A stretch of DNA of 17,897 nucleotides from JBHEKP01 sp041859375 (GCA_041859375.1 JBHEKP010000357.1:1-17897), one strand, 5' to 3'; numbered from the stretch's first letter, positions 1-8,587 are shown. The notes: a model not told the origin generated them from the sequence alone. Program-made: numbers and translations.

Positions 1-1
1 G

Positions 2-259
2 TGCACCTTTGCCTTCATGGCGCCCATGCTGGCCATGACCTTCAAGCTGGCCGCCACAAACCCGGTTTACGGGGCGGCGCTGCTGCTGGCCTACGGTGTG
101 GGGCACTGCTCGGTGATAGTCGCCGCGGGCACGTCCACCGAGCTTGTCCAGCGTTTTCTCAACTGGAACGAGGGTTCGAAGGGCACCGTATGGGTGAGGC
201 GTGTTTGCGGCGCGCTCGTGATTTTGGGCGGTCTTTGGATGATTTACACGGCGCCGTGA
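2..259 (+). CDS. CcdA/DsbD-like transmembrane electron-transfer protein, C-terminal part (5' truncated)
   Basis: The frame enters from the left edge with no start codon in view, so only about 85 C-terminal residues are visible. They form hydrophobic segments typical of a polytopic membrane protein, around the short motif AYGVGHCSVIVAAGTST followed by LNWNEGSKG and a last hydrophobic stretch ending IYTAP. The Gly-His-Cys in a membrane segment and the overall pattern fit the CcdA branch of the DsbD family, which passes electrons across the membrane through paired cysteines. The gene ends 25 bases before the ArsC-ArsM start on the same strand, so it is probably co-transcribed with the arsenic genes. 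CcdA-like permeases are often found in ars operons with thioredoxin-like proteins. A role in redox supply for arsenic reduction or handling is inference. The second catalytic cysteine lies outside the window. Confidence 0.72.
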   Translation, partial: CTFAFMAPMLAMTFKLAATNPVYGAALLLAYGVGHCSVIVAAGTSTELVQRFLNWNEGSKGTVWVRRVCGALVILGGLWMIYTAP

Positions 260-284
260 CGCGCCTGCATTGAATAGGAATGAA

Positions 285-1541
285 ATGGATCAACACGTGA
301 AAATACTTTTCCTCTGCACCGGCAACTCCTGCCGCAGCCAGATGGCGGAGGGTTGGGCGCGCCATCTAAAGGGCGGTGACATTGATGCATGGTCCGCGGG
401 CATCGAAACCCACGGGTTGAACCCGAACGCCGTGCGGGTGATGGCCGAGGCGGGGGTGGACATCTCCGGGCACACCTCGAAAAATGTCGCCGACCTGATG
501 GACATTCCCTTTGACTATGTGGTCACCGTGTGCGGCCACGCCCATGAGACCTGTCCAATGTTCCCCGGCAAGGCCAGGGTGGTGCATGTTGGGTTTGATG
601 ATCCGCCCGCGCTGGCCAAACTGGCGGCGGGCGAAGGGGAAAAACTGGACTGTTACCGGCGGGTCCGGGATGAAATCCGCGCCTTTGTGGAAACCCTTCC
701 CGAATCGCTGAACAAGCAAGGATACCCCATGGAAGATCAGTCAAAAGAGGCGTTGCGGAATGAAGTGCGCGATCGGTACGCGCAAATCGCCCGTTCGGAT
801 GGCGGGTGTTGTGGGGAGAAGAGCTCCTGTTGCGCCCCGGACAGCATGAACCGGCCTGAGTTGTCCGTCAACCTTGGTTATTCGGAGGAGGACTGCGCGG
901 CGGTGCCCGAGGGGGCCAACATGGGACTGGGTTGCGGCAACCCGCGGGCGATTGCGGCGCTTCAGCCCGGCGAGACCGTGCTGGACCTGGGCAGCGGCGG
1001 CGGTTTCGACTGTTTTTTGGCGGCGAAACAAGTCGGTTCCTCCGGCAGGGTCATCGGTGTGGACATGACCCCCGACATGCTCGGCAAGGCGCGTGAAAAC
1101 GCCCGCCGGGGCGGCTGGTCCAACGTGGAATTCCGCCTCGGAGAAATCGAGCATCTGCCCGTGGCGGACAATTCGGTGGATGTGATCATCTCCAACTGCG
1201 TCATCAACCTGTCCCCCGACAAGGAACAGGTCTTCCGCGAGACGTTCCGCGTGCTAAAACCGGGGGGCCGCCTCGCCATTGCGGACGTGGTGATGCTCCG
1301 GGAGCTTCCGGAGTCCCTGCGGGGCGGTTCGGCAACCTATTGCGGTTGCGTGTCCGGCGCGGTGTCCGTTCCCGAACTGGGGCGCATGCTGCGGGCTGCG
1401 GGATTCACCTCGGTTTCGGTGGAGGTGAAGGAGGAAAGCCGGGAATTCATCCAGGAATGGTTCCCCGGCAGCGGTGTGGAATCATTTGTGGCCTCTGCAT
1501 ATATTCAGGCAAAAAAGGAAGGATGCTCCTGCTGTGGATGA
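285..1541 (+). CDS. ArsC-ArsM fusion: arsenate reductase joined to arsenite S-adenosylmethionine methyltransferase
   Basis: One uninterrupted 418-residue frame carries two arsenic enzymes. Residues 5-140 are a thioredoxin-coupled, low-molecular-weight-phosphatase-fold arsenate reductase: the CX5R loop CTGNSCR has nucleophile C11, the redox relay pair is C83 and C90 (CGHAHETC), and the acid loop is DDPP near 105. Residues 149-418 are an ArsM-type As(III) methyltransferase: SAM site LDLGSGGG (233-240), arsenic-binding cysteines C217 (GLGCGNP), C305 (ISNCVINLS) and C355 (YCGCVSG), extra Cys pairs at 175-176 and 182-183, and a CSCCG tail. The ATG at 285 has AGGA five bases upstream; the TTG at 270 is less likely. 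The join is only a few residues (NKQGYP), and an in-frame ATG at 729 follows AAGGA at 718-722, so free ArsM could also be made. Arsenate reduced by the first half would feed methylation by the second. ArsC and ArsM are usually separate genes. Confidence 0.9.
   Translation: MDQHVKILFLCTGNSCRSQMAEGWARHLKGGDIDAWSAGIETHGLNPNAVRVMAEAGVDISGHTSKNVADLMDIPFDYVVTVCGHAHETCPMFPGKARVVHVGFDDPPALAKLAAGEGEKLDCYRRVRDEIRAFVETLPESLNKQGYPMEDQSKEALRNEVRDRYAQIARSDGGCCGEKSSCCAPDSMNRPELSVNLGYSEEDCAAVPEGANMGLGCGNPRAIAALQPGETVLDLGSGGGFDCFLAAKQVGSSGRVIGVDMTPDMLGKARENARRGGWSNVEFRLGEIEHLPVADNSVDVIISNCVINLSPDKEQVFRETFRVLKPGGRLAIADVVMLRELPESLRGGSATYCGCVSGAVSVPELGRMLRAAGFTSVSVEVKEESREFIQEWFPGSGVESFVASAYIQAKKEGCSCCG
718..731 (+). 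promoter_or_regulatory. Internal ribosome-binding site and ATG at the ArsC/ArsM junction
   Basis: AAGGA (718-722) lies six bases before an in-frame ATG (729-731), exactly where stand-alone ArsM proteins begin (MEDQSKEALRN, followed by the RYAQIA region). This would permit a separate ArsM of 270 residues from the same message. Whether it is used cannot be told from sequence; it may be a relic of two former cistrons. Confidence 0.45.
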
Positions 1542-1569
1542 CAACACCCGTTCCGCGAATGACCGTAAA

Positions 1570-2721
<1,152 letters not shown>

Positions 2722-2809
2722 ACCCCGGCGGATGAGGTGGAATCTTCGCGGTCCGGGCGGGTAATGTATGGGTTCAACACTCAGGCCCGTTTCAAGGAGG
2801 ATTCCGGTG

Positions 2810-5524
2810 ATGAGAAGCCGCATGCCGCTGATGTCCCTTTTCCTGTGTCTTGCCGCCGCCGCCTTTGGCGAAAGCACGGTTACGGTGGAAACCCTGCGCT
2901 GTGAGTATCTGGCGGATCCCGTCGGCATTGACACGCAGCAGCCAAGGCTGTCATGGCAGCTGCGCTCCGGGGAGCGCGGCGCGGCGCAGACCGCCTATGA
3001 GATTCTGGTGGCGGGCGACGCGGCCACGCTCGAAAAGGGGGAGGGGGACCTGTGGTCCACAGGCAGGGTGGAGACCGGCCAGTCCCAGCAGATTGTCTAC
3101 GGCGGCAAACCCCTTGCCACCGGGCGGCAGTGCCTCTGGAAGGTGCGCGTGTGGGATCAGAACGGCGAAGTTTCCGGCTGGAGCGCGCCGGCCTCCTGGA
3201 CCATGGGCGTGGCGCGGATGGAGGAGTGGCAGGGGAAATGGATCGGTCCGGACTGGATGAAGGACAACGCGGGCGCGCTGCCCCTGTTCCGCAAGGAGAT
3301 TGATCTGCCGGAGTCGCCCGGACGGGTGCTGGCCCATGTGTGCGCACTGGGCTACTACGAGCTTTTTGTGAACGGTGAGAAGGCGGGCGACGCCGTGATT
3401 GCCCCGGCGGTGACGGACTACGGGAAGCGCGGCCTGGCCATGACCCATGACATCACCGGGATGCTCAAGCCCGGCAAAAACTGTGTCGCCCTGTGGCTGG
3501 GCCGGGGCTGGGCCATGGGCGCGCTGGTGAAGGCCAGCCAGGACGGGCCGCTGGTGAGGGCGCAGATTGAAGGCGTCAACGGTGAGGCGCGGATGCTGCT
3601 GGCGGCGACCGGAGAATCCTGGAAAATGCATCCGGGCTGGATCACCCCGCTGGGCAGGAACACCAGCGGCGACTACGGCGGCGAGGAGTATGACGCCCGC
3701 CTGGAGACGCCCGGCTGGAACACGCCCGGCTTTGACGATTCCGCGTGGAAGCCCGCCGCGGTTTACACGCCGCCCACGCCGCTCATCGCCGCGCAGCCCG
3801 TGGAGCCGAACCGCCTGCTTGACACAATCAGCCCCGTGGCCGTGGAACCTTTTGAGGGAGGCTGGCTGGTGGACATGGGCCGCAATTACAGCGGCTGGTT
3901 CACACTGCGCATGCCTGACACCCTCAAGCCGGGGGACAAGGTGGAGCTCACCTACGCCGACAAGCGCTTTCCCGACGGGAAACTGCAAACCTACAGCCAG
4001 CGCGACACCTACATCGCCAGGGGCGGCGGGGGCGAGGTCTTTTGCAACCGCTTCAACTACCACTCCTTCCGCTGGGCCCATGTGCGGGGCCTTGCGGAGG
4101 CGCCCGGGCTGGCGGCCATGGAGGGCCGGCTCATCTGCACCGACTATGCGGACGCCTCGGAGTTCAAGTGCGACAACCCCCTGCTGAACGACATTTACAG
4201 CACCGTGAAATGGACCTACCGCTGCCTCAGCCTGGGCGGCTACACGGTGGACTGTCCGCACCGCGAGCGCCTTGGCTACGGCGGCGACTCCGGCACCTCC
4301 ATGGAGGCGGGGATGATGAATTTCAAACTGGCGGCGTTTTACACCAAGTGGGCCGCCGACTGGCGCGACTCGCAGAACGCCGAGGGTGATGTGCCCTACA
4401 CCGCGCCCTTCTCCCAGTATGCCGGGGGCGGCCCCGTCTGGAGCGGCTTCTGCATCACCATGCCGTGGCAGGTCTACCTCCAGTACGGCGACACCCGGAT
4501 CCTTGAGCAGGGCTGGCCGGTCATGGCGAAATGGCTGGCCTTCATCGACACCAAGGTCAAGGACGGCATGCTGCGGCATTATGTCGGCATCGGCAACGAC
4601 ACCGCCCAATGGAGTTTCCTGGGCGACTGGGTGCCGCCGGGCCGCGAGCAGGGCGGCGACCGGGTGGACGACCGTTCCACGCTGTTCTTCAACAACTGCT
4701 ACTATGTGTACTGCCTGCAAATCATGACAAAGATCGCCCGGTTGCTCGGCCATGACGCGGAGGCGAAGGTTTACGCCGCCAAGGCGGAGGCGCTCTCGGC
4801 GGTGCTGCACAAGGAATTCCTGAACGCCGACGGCGTGACCTACGCCAACGGGGAGCAGCCGTATCTGGCCATCCCCCTGCTTTTTGGCATCACCCCCCCG
4901 GAATTGCGCCCCGGCGTCATGGCGGCCCTGGAAAAGGACATTGTTGAAACAAAGGGCGGCCACCTCAACACGGGCATGCACGGCACCTACTTCATGGTCA
5001 AGTATTTCATGGACCAGCGGCGCAACGACCTGGTGGAGATGATCACCTCCAAGGACACCTATCCGAGCTGGGGCCACATGCTGAAGAACGGCGCCACCAC
5101 CATCTGGGAGGAATGGGACGGGGAAAATTCGCACATCCACAACACCCTGATTTCCATCGGGCTGTGGTTCATCGAGGGTGTCGGCGGCATCCGGCTGGAC
5201 GAGAACGCGCCGGGATTCCGGCATTTCCTGCTGGCGCCCGGCCTGGAGTGCGGCCTGAAGGAGGCGGACGCCTCCTTCGAGTCGCCCTACGGGCGGATCG
5301 TTTCCTCGTGGAAACGCGGGGTGGATGGTTTGTCCTGCAATGCGGTGGTTCCGCCAAACAGCACGGCCACCCTGGTGCTGCCCGCCGCGTCGGCGGACAT
5401 GGTCACCGAGGGGGGGAAACCTCTTGGGGACAGTCCGGGAATCACCGCGGTGGAGTGCCGCGACGGCCTGCTCAGGTGCGAACTGGGCTCGGGCAGCTAC
5501 ACCTTTGGGGTGGGGAAAAACTGA
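2810..5524 (+). CDS. Secreted alpha-L-rhamnosidase, GH78
   Basis: 904 residues, a normal size for GH78. The ATG at 2810 is chosen because AAGGAGG sits nine bases upstream (2794-2800) and the protein then opens with a signal peptide (MRSRMPLMSLFLCLAAAAFG). Next come a fibronectin-like/Bac_rhamnosid N-terminal domain starting VETLRCEYLADPVGID, lectin-like beta domains, and an (alpha/alpha)6 catalytic barrel. The barrel carries DCPHRERLGYGGD (481-493), with Glu486 as likely general acid, and TIWEEWDG (764-771), with Glu767 as likely base. A beta-sandwich tail ends near YTFGVGKN. GH78 enzymes are inverting hydrolases that remove terminal alpha-L-rhamnose from glycans; the signal peptide places it in the periplasm or outside. 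The gene starts 88 bases after acr3 but has no functional tie to arsenic. Its own promoter is not obvious. The exact rhamnoside substrate cannot be read from sequence. Confidence 0.93.
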   Translation: MRSRMPLMSLFLCLAAAAFGESTVTVETLRCEYLADPVGIDTQQPRLSWQLRSGERGAAQTAYEILVAGDAATLEKGEGDLWSTGRVETGQSQQIVYGGKPLATGRQCLWKVRVWDQNGEVSGWSAPASWTMGVARMEEWQGKWIGPDWMKDNAGALPLFRKEIDLPESPGRVLAHVCALGYYELFVNGEKAGDAVIAPAVTDYGKRGLAMTHDITGMLKPGKNCVALWLGRGWAMGALVKASQDGPLVRAQIEGVNGEARMLLAATGESWKMHPGWITPLGRNTSGDYGGEEYDARLETPGWNTPGFDDSAWKPAAVYTPPTPLIAAQPVEPNRLLDTISPVAVEPFEGGWLVDMGRNYSGWFTLRMPDTLKPGDKVELTYADKRFPDGKLQTYSQRDTYIARGGGGEVFCNRFNYHSFRWAHVRGLAEAPGLAAMEGRLICTDYADASEFKCDNPLLNDIYSTVKWTYRCLSLGGYTVDCPHRERLGYGGDSGTSMEAGMMNFKLAAFYTKWAADWRDSQNAEGDVPYTAPFSQYAGGGPVWSGFCITMPWQVYLQYGDTRILEQGWPVMAKWLAFIDTKVKDGMLRHYVGIGNDTAQWSFLGDWVPPGREQGGDRVDDRSTLFFNNCYYVYCLQIMTKIARLLGHDAEAKVYAAKAEALSAVLHKEFLNADGVTYANGEQPYLAIPLLFGITPPELRPGVMAALEKDIVETKGGHLNTGMHGTYFMVKYFMDQRRNDLVEMITSKDTYPSWGHMLKNGATTIWEEWDGENSHIHNTLISIGLWFIEGVGGIRLDENAPGFRHFLLAPGLECGLKEADASFESPYGRIVSSWKRGVDGLSCNAVVPPNSTATLVLPAASADMVTEGGKPLGDSPGITAVECRDGLLRCELGSGSYTFGVGKN

Positions 5525-5549
5525 CCCCCGCCGGGCTTCATGAGAACGG

Positions 5550-5584
5550 AAAAATCCCCGCCGGTAACCCCGGCGGGGATTTTT
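5550..5584. terminator. Bidirectional Rho-independent terminator between the GH78 gene and rpsI
   Basis: A perfect 15-base inverted repeat, AAAAATCCCCGCCGG (5550-5564) and CCGGCGGGGATTTTT (5570-5584), with a five-base TAACC loop. The GC-rich stem is flanked by A5 on one side and T5 on the other, so it can end transcription in both directions. It lies 25 bases after the GH78 stop and 70 bases beyond the rpsI stop, which fits two convergent genes. Confidence 0.9.
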
Positions 5585-5653
5585 GATTCGCGGCAAAAGA
5601 CCCAAACCCGTCCGGACGGCAATGCAACCGCCAACGGACAGAGGGGCGAAGGC

Positions 5654-6055
5654 CTAGCGCTTGGAGAACTGGAACCGCTTGCGCGCGCCGGGACGTCCCG
5701 GCTTCTTGCGCTCGACTTCGCGGGCGTCACGGGTAAGAAGGCCCGCGCCGCGCATCACGGTGCGCATGTTCTCATCGTTCTCCACCAGCGCGCGGGCAAT
5801 GCCAAGGCGCAGGGCGCCCGCCTGTCCGGCGAGGCCGCCGCCGTCGCAGCGGGCGCGCACATCGAAACTTTCCACCATCCCCGCGAGCTCAAGGGGCTGC
5901 ATCGCAAGCTGGACCAGTGTGTCACGGGAAAGGTAATCCGCCAGCGGCTTGCCGTTGACGACAAAAAGGCCGGAACCGGGTTTGATCCGGACACGGGCCG
6001 TGGCGCGTTTGCGCCGGCCGGTGGCCACAACTTCATTCGTCTTGGAGTCTATCAC
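5654..6055 (-). CDS. rpsI: 30S ribosomal protein S9
   Basis: 133 residues, the usual S9 size. The N-terminal TGRRKRATARVRI, the central PLELAGMVESFDVRARCDGGGL, and the basic tail ending KKPGRPGARKRFQFSKR are diagnostic; the C-terminal Lys-Arg tail reaches towards the P-site tRNA in the small subunit. The start is GTG (6053-6055), with AGGAG about ten bases upstream. It follows rplM with an 18-base gap, the widely conserved L13-S9 operon. The bidirectional terminator at 5550-5584 lies just downstream. Confidence 0.97.
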   Translation of the reverse strand: MIDSKTNEVVATGRRKRATARVRIKPGSGLFVVNGKPLADYLSRDTLVQLAMQPLELAGMVESFDVRARCDGGGLAGQAGALRLGIARALVENDENMRTVMRGAGLLTRDAREVERKKPGRPGARKRFQFSKR

Positions 6056-6073
6056 GGGTCGGAGTCTCCTAAA

Positions 6074-6502
6074 TTAAAACTCGTAGGGTTCGGGGTTTTG
6101 CGCGGCGTGGGGATGATCCGGCCCCGCGTACACGCGGAACTGGGTCGCCAGCTTGTCACCGAGCCGGTTGTGGGGAAGCATGCCCTGCACGGCCAGTTCA
6201 ATGGCGCGGGTCGGGTGTTTGCGCATCAGATCGGCCATCTTGGTCTCTTTCAGGCCGCCCGGGTAGCCGGAGTGACGGTAATAAACCTTCTTCTCCATCT
6301 TTGTCCCGGTGGTCAGCACCTTTTCGGCGTTGATGATCACAACACCGTCGCCGCAGTCCAGAAAGGGGGTGTACTGGGGCTTGTGTTTGCCGCGCAGCAG
6401 GCGCGCAACCTCAACCGCCAGACGGCCGAGCACTTTGCCCTCGGCGTCCACCAGATGCCATTTCTTCTCAACTTCCCCGGGTTTGGGGACATAAGTCTTC
6501 AC
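6074..6502 (-). CDS. rplM: 50S ribosomal protein L13
   Basis: 142 residues from a GTG start at 6502, exactly the usual L13 length. GGAGG lies eight bases upstream of that GTG, so the longer upstream frame (to 6538) is rejected. Family landmarks are WHLVDAEGKVLGRLA near the N-terminus, LLRGKHKP, VVIINAEKV, YYRHSGYPGG and AVQGMLPHNRLG, followed by a C-terminus ending PEPYEF. L13 is an early-assembly protein of the large subunit. It is the first gene of the rplM-rpsI operon; a candidate promoter sits at 6573-6602, giving a leader of about 64 bases. Confidence 0.97.
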   Translation of the reverse strand: MKTYVPKPGEVEKKWHLVDAEGKVLGRLAVEVARLLRGKHKPQYTPFLDCGDGVVIINAEKVLTTGTKMEKKVYYRHSGYPGGLKETKMADLMRKHPTRAIELAVQGMLPHNRLGDKLATQFRVYAGPDHPHAAQNPEPYEF

Positions 6503-6572
6503 GAGGCTTTCCTCCAGGGCCGTGGCCCAGACACACAATTTGCCATCAGCGTATAAACATAACGGGGCGCGT

Positions 6573-6602
6573 ATGATAGCAAACGGACGCGGCGGGAATC
6601 AA
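6573..6602 (-). promoter_or_regulatory. Candidate promoter of rplM-rpsI
   Basis: On the minus strand, TTGATT (6602-6597) and TATCAT (6578-6573) are 18 bases apart. The -10 is preceded by TGC, making an extended -10 element. The -35 hexamer overlaps the stop codon (6599-6601) of the upstream GT2 gene. No terminator separates the two, so read-through from the glycosyltransferase genes is also possible. Confidence 0.5.
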
Positions 6603-7402
6603 TCCTTTTCCCGGGAAATGTTTGCGCCGGGGGATGGGGGGGCGGAAAGGCGTTGCAGGTTCCATAGTTTCGCGTATTTGGTGAAAACGGAGAAAGCCGA
6701 CAGCCCGCACAGCACCGCCCCGTGGTAGCCGTCCAGGAAGCCCAGCCGGAACACGTACATTTTCAGAAAACGCTGCACCGGACGCAGCGTCAGATCAATC
6801 AGGCGCGCCCGTTTCCCCTTTTCAAAGGCGTCCTGCGCCCCCCAGGAGGTGAAGCGCTGGAAGGTGCGGAAGTATTCGTCAAAATCCCGGTAGGTGTCAT
6901 GGTACATGACCTCCGTGATTTTGCCCACCCGGCCGCCCTCGACAACCACCCTGGAGTGGACCCGCTTGTCCAGATACCGGCCCTTTTCCGTGCGGAAGAG
7001 GCGGAGGTTGAAGTCCTTGTGCCAGCCGCAGTGGCGGATGAGTTTCCCAAAAAACCATGAATGCCGGAGAATTTCGTACCCGTCCAAACTGGCGGGGTCG
7101 CTGGTGATTTGCTTGATGCGGGCGGCGAGGGGCTCCGAAACCCATTCGTCCGCGTCCAGCACCAGCGTCCATTCCGTGGTGATTTGGGGGATCGCCCAGT
7201 TGCGCTGCGCCGCCGCGTTCACATACTCGTGGACCACCACATGGGGCGTGTGCCTGCGGGCCGTCTCATCGGAGCCGTCACTGGTTTTCGGATCCACCAC
7301 GCAAAAGATGTCGTCCGCCCAGGCCACGCTCTCCAGGCAGCGCGGCAGGCGGTCCCCCGCGTTTGGCACCAGCGTCAACACTGTAACTCCGCCCACTGTC
7401 AT
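6599..7402 (-). CDS. GT2 family glycosyltransferase (WaaE/KdtX-like)
   Basis: 267 residues. The N-terminal TVLTLVPNAGDRLPRCLESV followed by WADDIFCVVD is the nucleotide-sugar binding start of a GT-A fold, and LVLDADEWV (residues 80-88) gives the DXD-type metal site D83/D85. The segment AAQRNWAIPQ and the Trp-rich C-terminal part resemble the WaaE/KdtX subgroup, which adds hexoses to lipopolysaccharide core or related surface glycans; the actual sugar and acceptor are unknown. The ATG at 7402 overlaps the upstream gene's stop as ATGA, so translation is coupled; GGAGG sits very close to this ATG and is better spaced for a GTG six bases downstream, an alternative start. It is the last of three glycosyltransferase genes in this block, which together suggest surface polysaccharide synthesis at the inner face of the cytoplasmic membrane. 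Confidence 0.87.
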   Translation of the reverse strand: MTVGGVTVLTLVPNAGDRLPRCLESVAWADDIFCVVDPKTSDGSDETARRHTPHVVVHEYVNAAAQRNWAIPQITTEWTLVLDADEWVSEPLAARIKQITSDPASLDGYEILRHSWFFGKLIRHCGWHKDFNLRLFRTEKGRYLDKRVHSRVVVEGGRVGKITEVMYHDTYRDFDEYFRTFQRFTSWGAQDAFEKGKRARLIDLTLRPVQRFLKMYVFRLGFLDGYHGAVLCGLSAFSVFTKYAKLWNLQRLSAPPSPGANISREKD

Positions 7403-8493
7403 TCCTCCGCGCCGTTGAGCAGTTCCGCGTACGCCTGGATGGTCCGTTCCACCATCCGGGGCGCGGTGTACTCTTCGTCCACCAGGCGGCGGCCCTCTTC
7501 GGCCATGCGCCGCGCCGCGCCGCGCTGTTCCATGCATTCCCGCATCGCCGCCGCCAGCGCCGCGCTGTCGCGCACGGGAACCAGCCAGCCCGTTTTGCCG
7601 GGAAGCACCATCTCGTCAGCGCCTCCGGCGCGGGTGGCCACCACCGGCGTGCCCGAGGCGAGCGCCTCCAGTATGGAGGTTCCAAGGCCCTCGGACCAAC
7701 TTGAAGACACATACACATCCCCGGCGCGGATAACGCGGGGCGCGTCAATCCGGTGGCCAAGGAACCGCACACGTTCCACGACGCCCAGTTCCGCCGCCCT
7801 TGCCTCCAGCGCCGCGCGCAGGTTTCCCCCGCCGGCAATCACCAGCCAGGCCTGCGGCAGGGCGCGCCTTGCTTCGGCAAAAGCCTGGAGCAGGTTCATG
7901 TGGTCCTTGTGGTCCACCAGCGCGCCCGCCGACACAAAAAGGGGGGCGTCCTCCGGCACGCCCATCTCCGCGCGTGGCAGGGGGGGCACGTCCATCCGCG
8001 CGGGATCCACCGCGCTGTGCACCACCCGGACCTGCGTTTCGGAAAGCCCGAATTCGCGCATCACCTTGGCCACATGGTGCGACACGCACAGGATGCGGTC
8101 GGGCTGGGTGTATTTCCACCGGTTCAAAGGGTGCGGTTTGGGGGGGAAACTGACGCGGCGCGAGGCCACCACCCGGACGCCGCCCCCGGCAAAAAAACGC
8201 GCCAGCACCGCAAGCGTGTGGGCATGGCTGGTATGCCCGTGAATCAGGCCGATGTTCTCACGGCGGCAGAGCGCGCCCAGCCGTGCCGCGCTGTACAGAT
8301 CGAATTCCCCCCGCAGCGGCAGGGCAACCCGTTCCACCGCCGCCCCGCCGTGCGGGTTGGCCAGGAAGGGGCTTCCGGGACGCGCCGCCAGCCAGACACG
8401 GTGGCCCCGTTCGGCGAGTCCGCGCACCAGCCAACTGGCCTGCTGCTCGCCGCCGCGCCATTCCGTCTGTTCGTCAACGTGCAGTATGTTCAA
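7399..8493 (-). CDS. GT4 family glycosyltransferase
   Basis: 364 residues if started at the TTG at 8493. The protein then begins NILHVDEQTEWRGGEQQ, matching the usual start of this GT4 subgroup with the glycine-rich nucleotide loop WRGGEQQ. The C-terminal half is a GT-B Rossmann domain with FVSAGALVDHKDH, then SSWSEGLGTSILEALASGTP, which holds the EX7E retaining-transferase motif, and VATRAGGADEMV. The TTG at 8529 would add 12 residues, but neither start has a clear Shine-Dalgarno; the sequence upstream is a repeat block (8531-8710). It shares a four-base ATGA overlap with the GT2 gene downstream. Likely function: transfer of a sugar from a nucleotide donor in assembling a surface glycan. Donor and acceptor are not readable from sequence. 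Confidence 0.87.
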   Translation of the reverse strand: MNILHVDEQTEWRGGEQQASWLVRGLAERGHRVWLAARPGSPFLANPHGGAAVERVALPLRGEFDLYSAARLGALCRRENIGLIHGHTSHAHTLAVLARFFAGGGVRVVASRRVSFPPKPHPLNRWKYTQPDRILCVSHHVAKVMREFGLSETQVRVVHSAVDPARMDVPPLPRAEMGVPEDAPLFVSAGALVDHKDHMNLLQAFAEARRALPQAWLVIAGGGNLRAALEARAAELGVVERVRFLGHRIDAPRVIRAGDVYVSSSWSEGLGTSILEALASGTPVVATRAGGADEMVLPGKTGWLVPVRDSAALAAAMRECMEQRGAARRMAEEGRRLVDEEYTAPRMVERTIQAYAELLNGAEE

Positions 8494-8530
8494 TTCAAAA
8501 GCCCCGAAAAAATTAACAGGAACAATCAAA

Positions 8531-8570
8531 CACGGATGGACAGGATATACAGGATTCAGCCACGGATGAA
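8531..8570. repeat. GGAT-phased short repeat block
   Basis: CACGGATG occurs at 8531-8538 and again at 8561-8568, flanking two copies of ACAGGAT (8540-8546 and 8549-8555). GGAT therefore recurs at 8534, 8543, 8552 and 8564, with steps of 9, 9 and 12 bases. It lies directly upstream of the GT4 gene start. Similar ACAGGATATACAGGATT strings occur, as far as I recall, as dispersed intergenic repeats in other bacteria; I cannot verify this here. Confidence 0.55.
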
Positions 8571-8573
8571 AGC

Positions 8574-8587
8574 CGGGTTATAACCCG
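8574..8587. repeat. 14-base perfect palindrome
   Basis: CGGGTTATAACCCG is a perfect palindrome placed between the GGAT repeats and the GC-rich hairpins, in the spacer between the two GT4 genes. It could be an operator half-site pair or part of a repeat element; nothing decides between these. Confidence 0.4.

Noticed and set aside
270..284. TTG start at 270 for ArsC-ArsM
   Set aside because: The ATG at 285 has AGGA at proper spacing and gives a standard ArsC N-terminus.
3741..5524. Frameshift or truncation in GH78
   Set aside because: The frame is continuous, the length is normal, and both catalytic motifs are present in order.
2951..5605. Very long open frame antisense to the GH78 gene (884 codons)
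   Set aside because: It is the GC-rich shadow of a clear GH78 gene; its translation is low-complexity, rich in Ala, Gly, His and Val, with no recognisable domain.
8531..8570. CRISPR array
   Set aside because: The repeat units are 7-8 bases with 9-30 base spacing and there are no unique spacers of proper size or cas genes.
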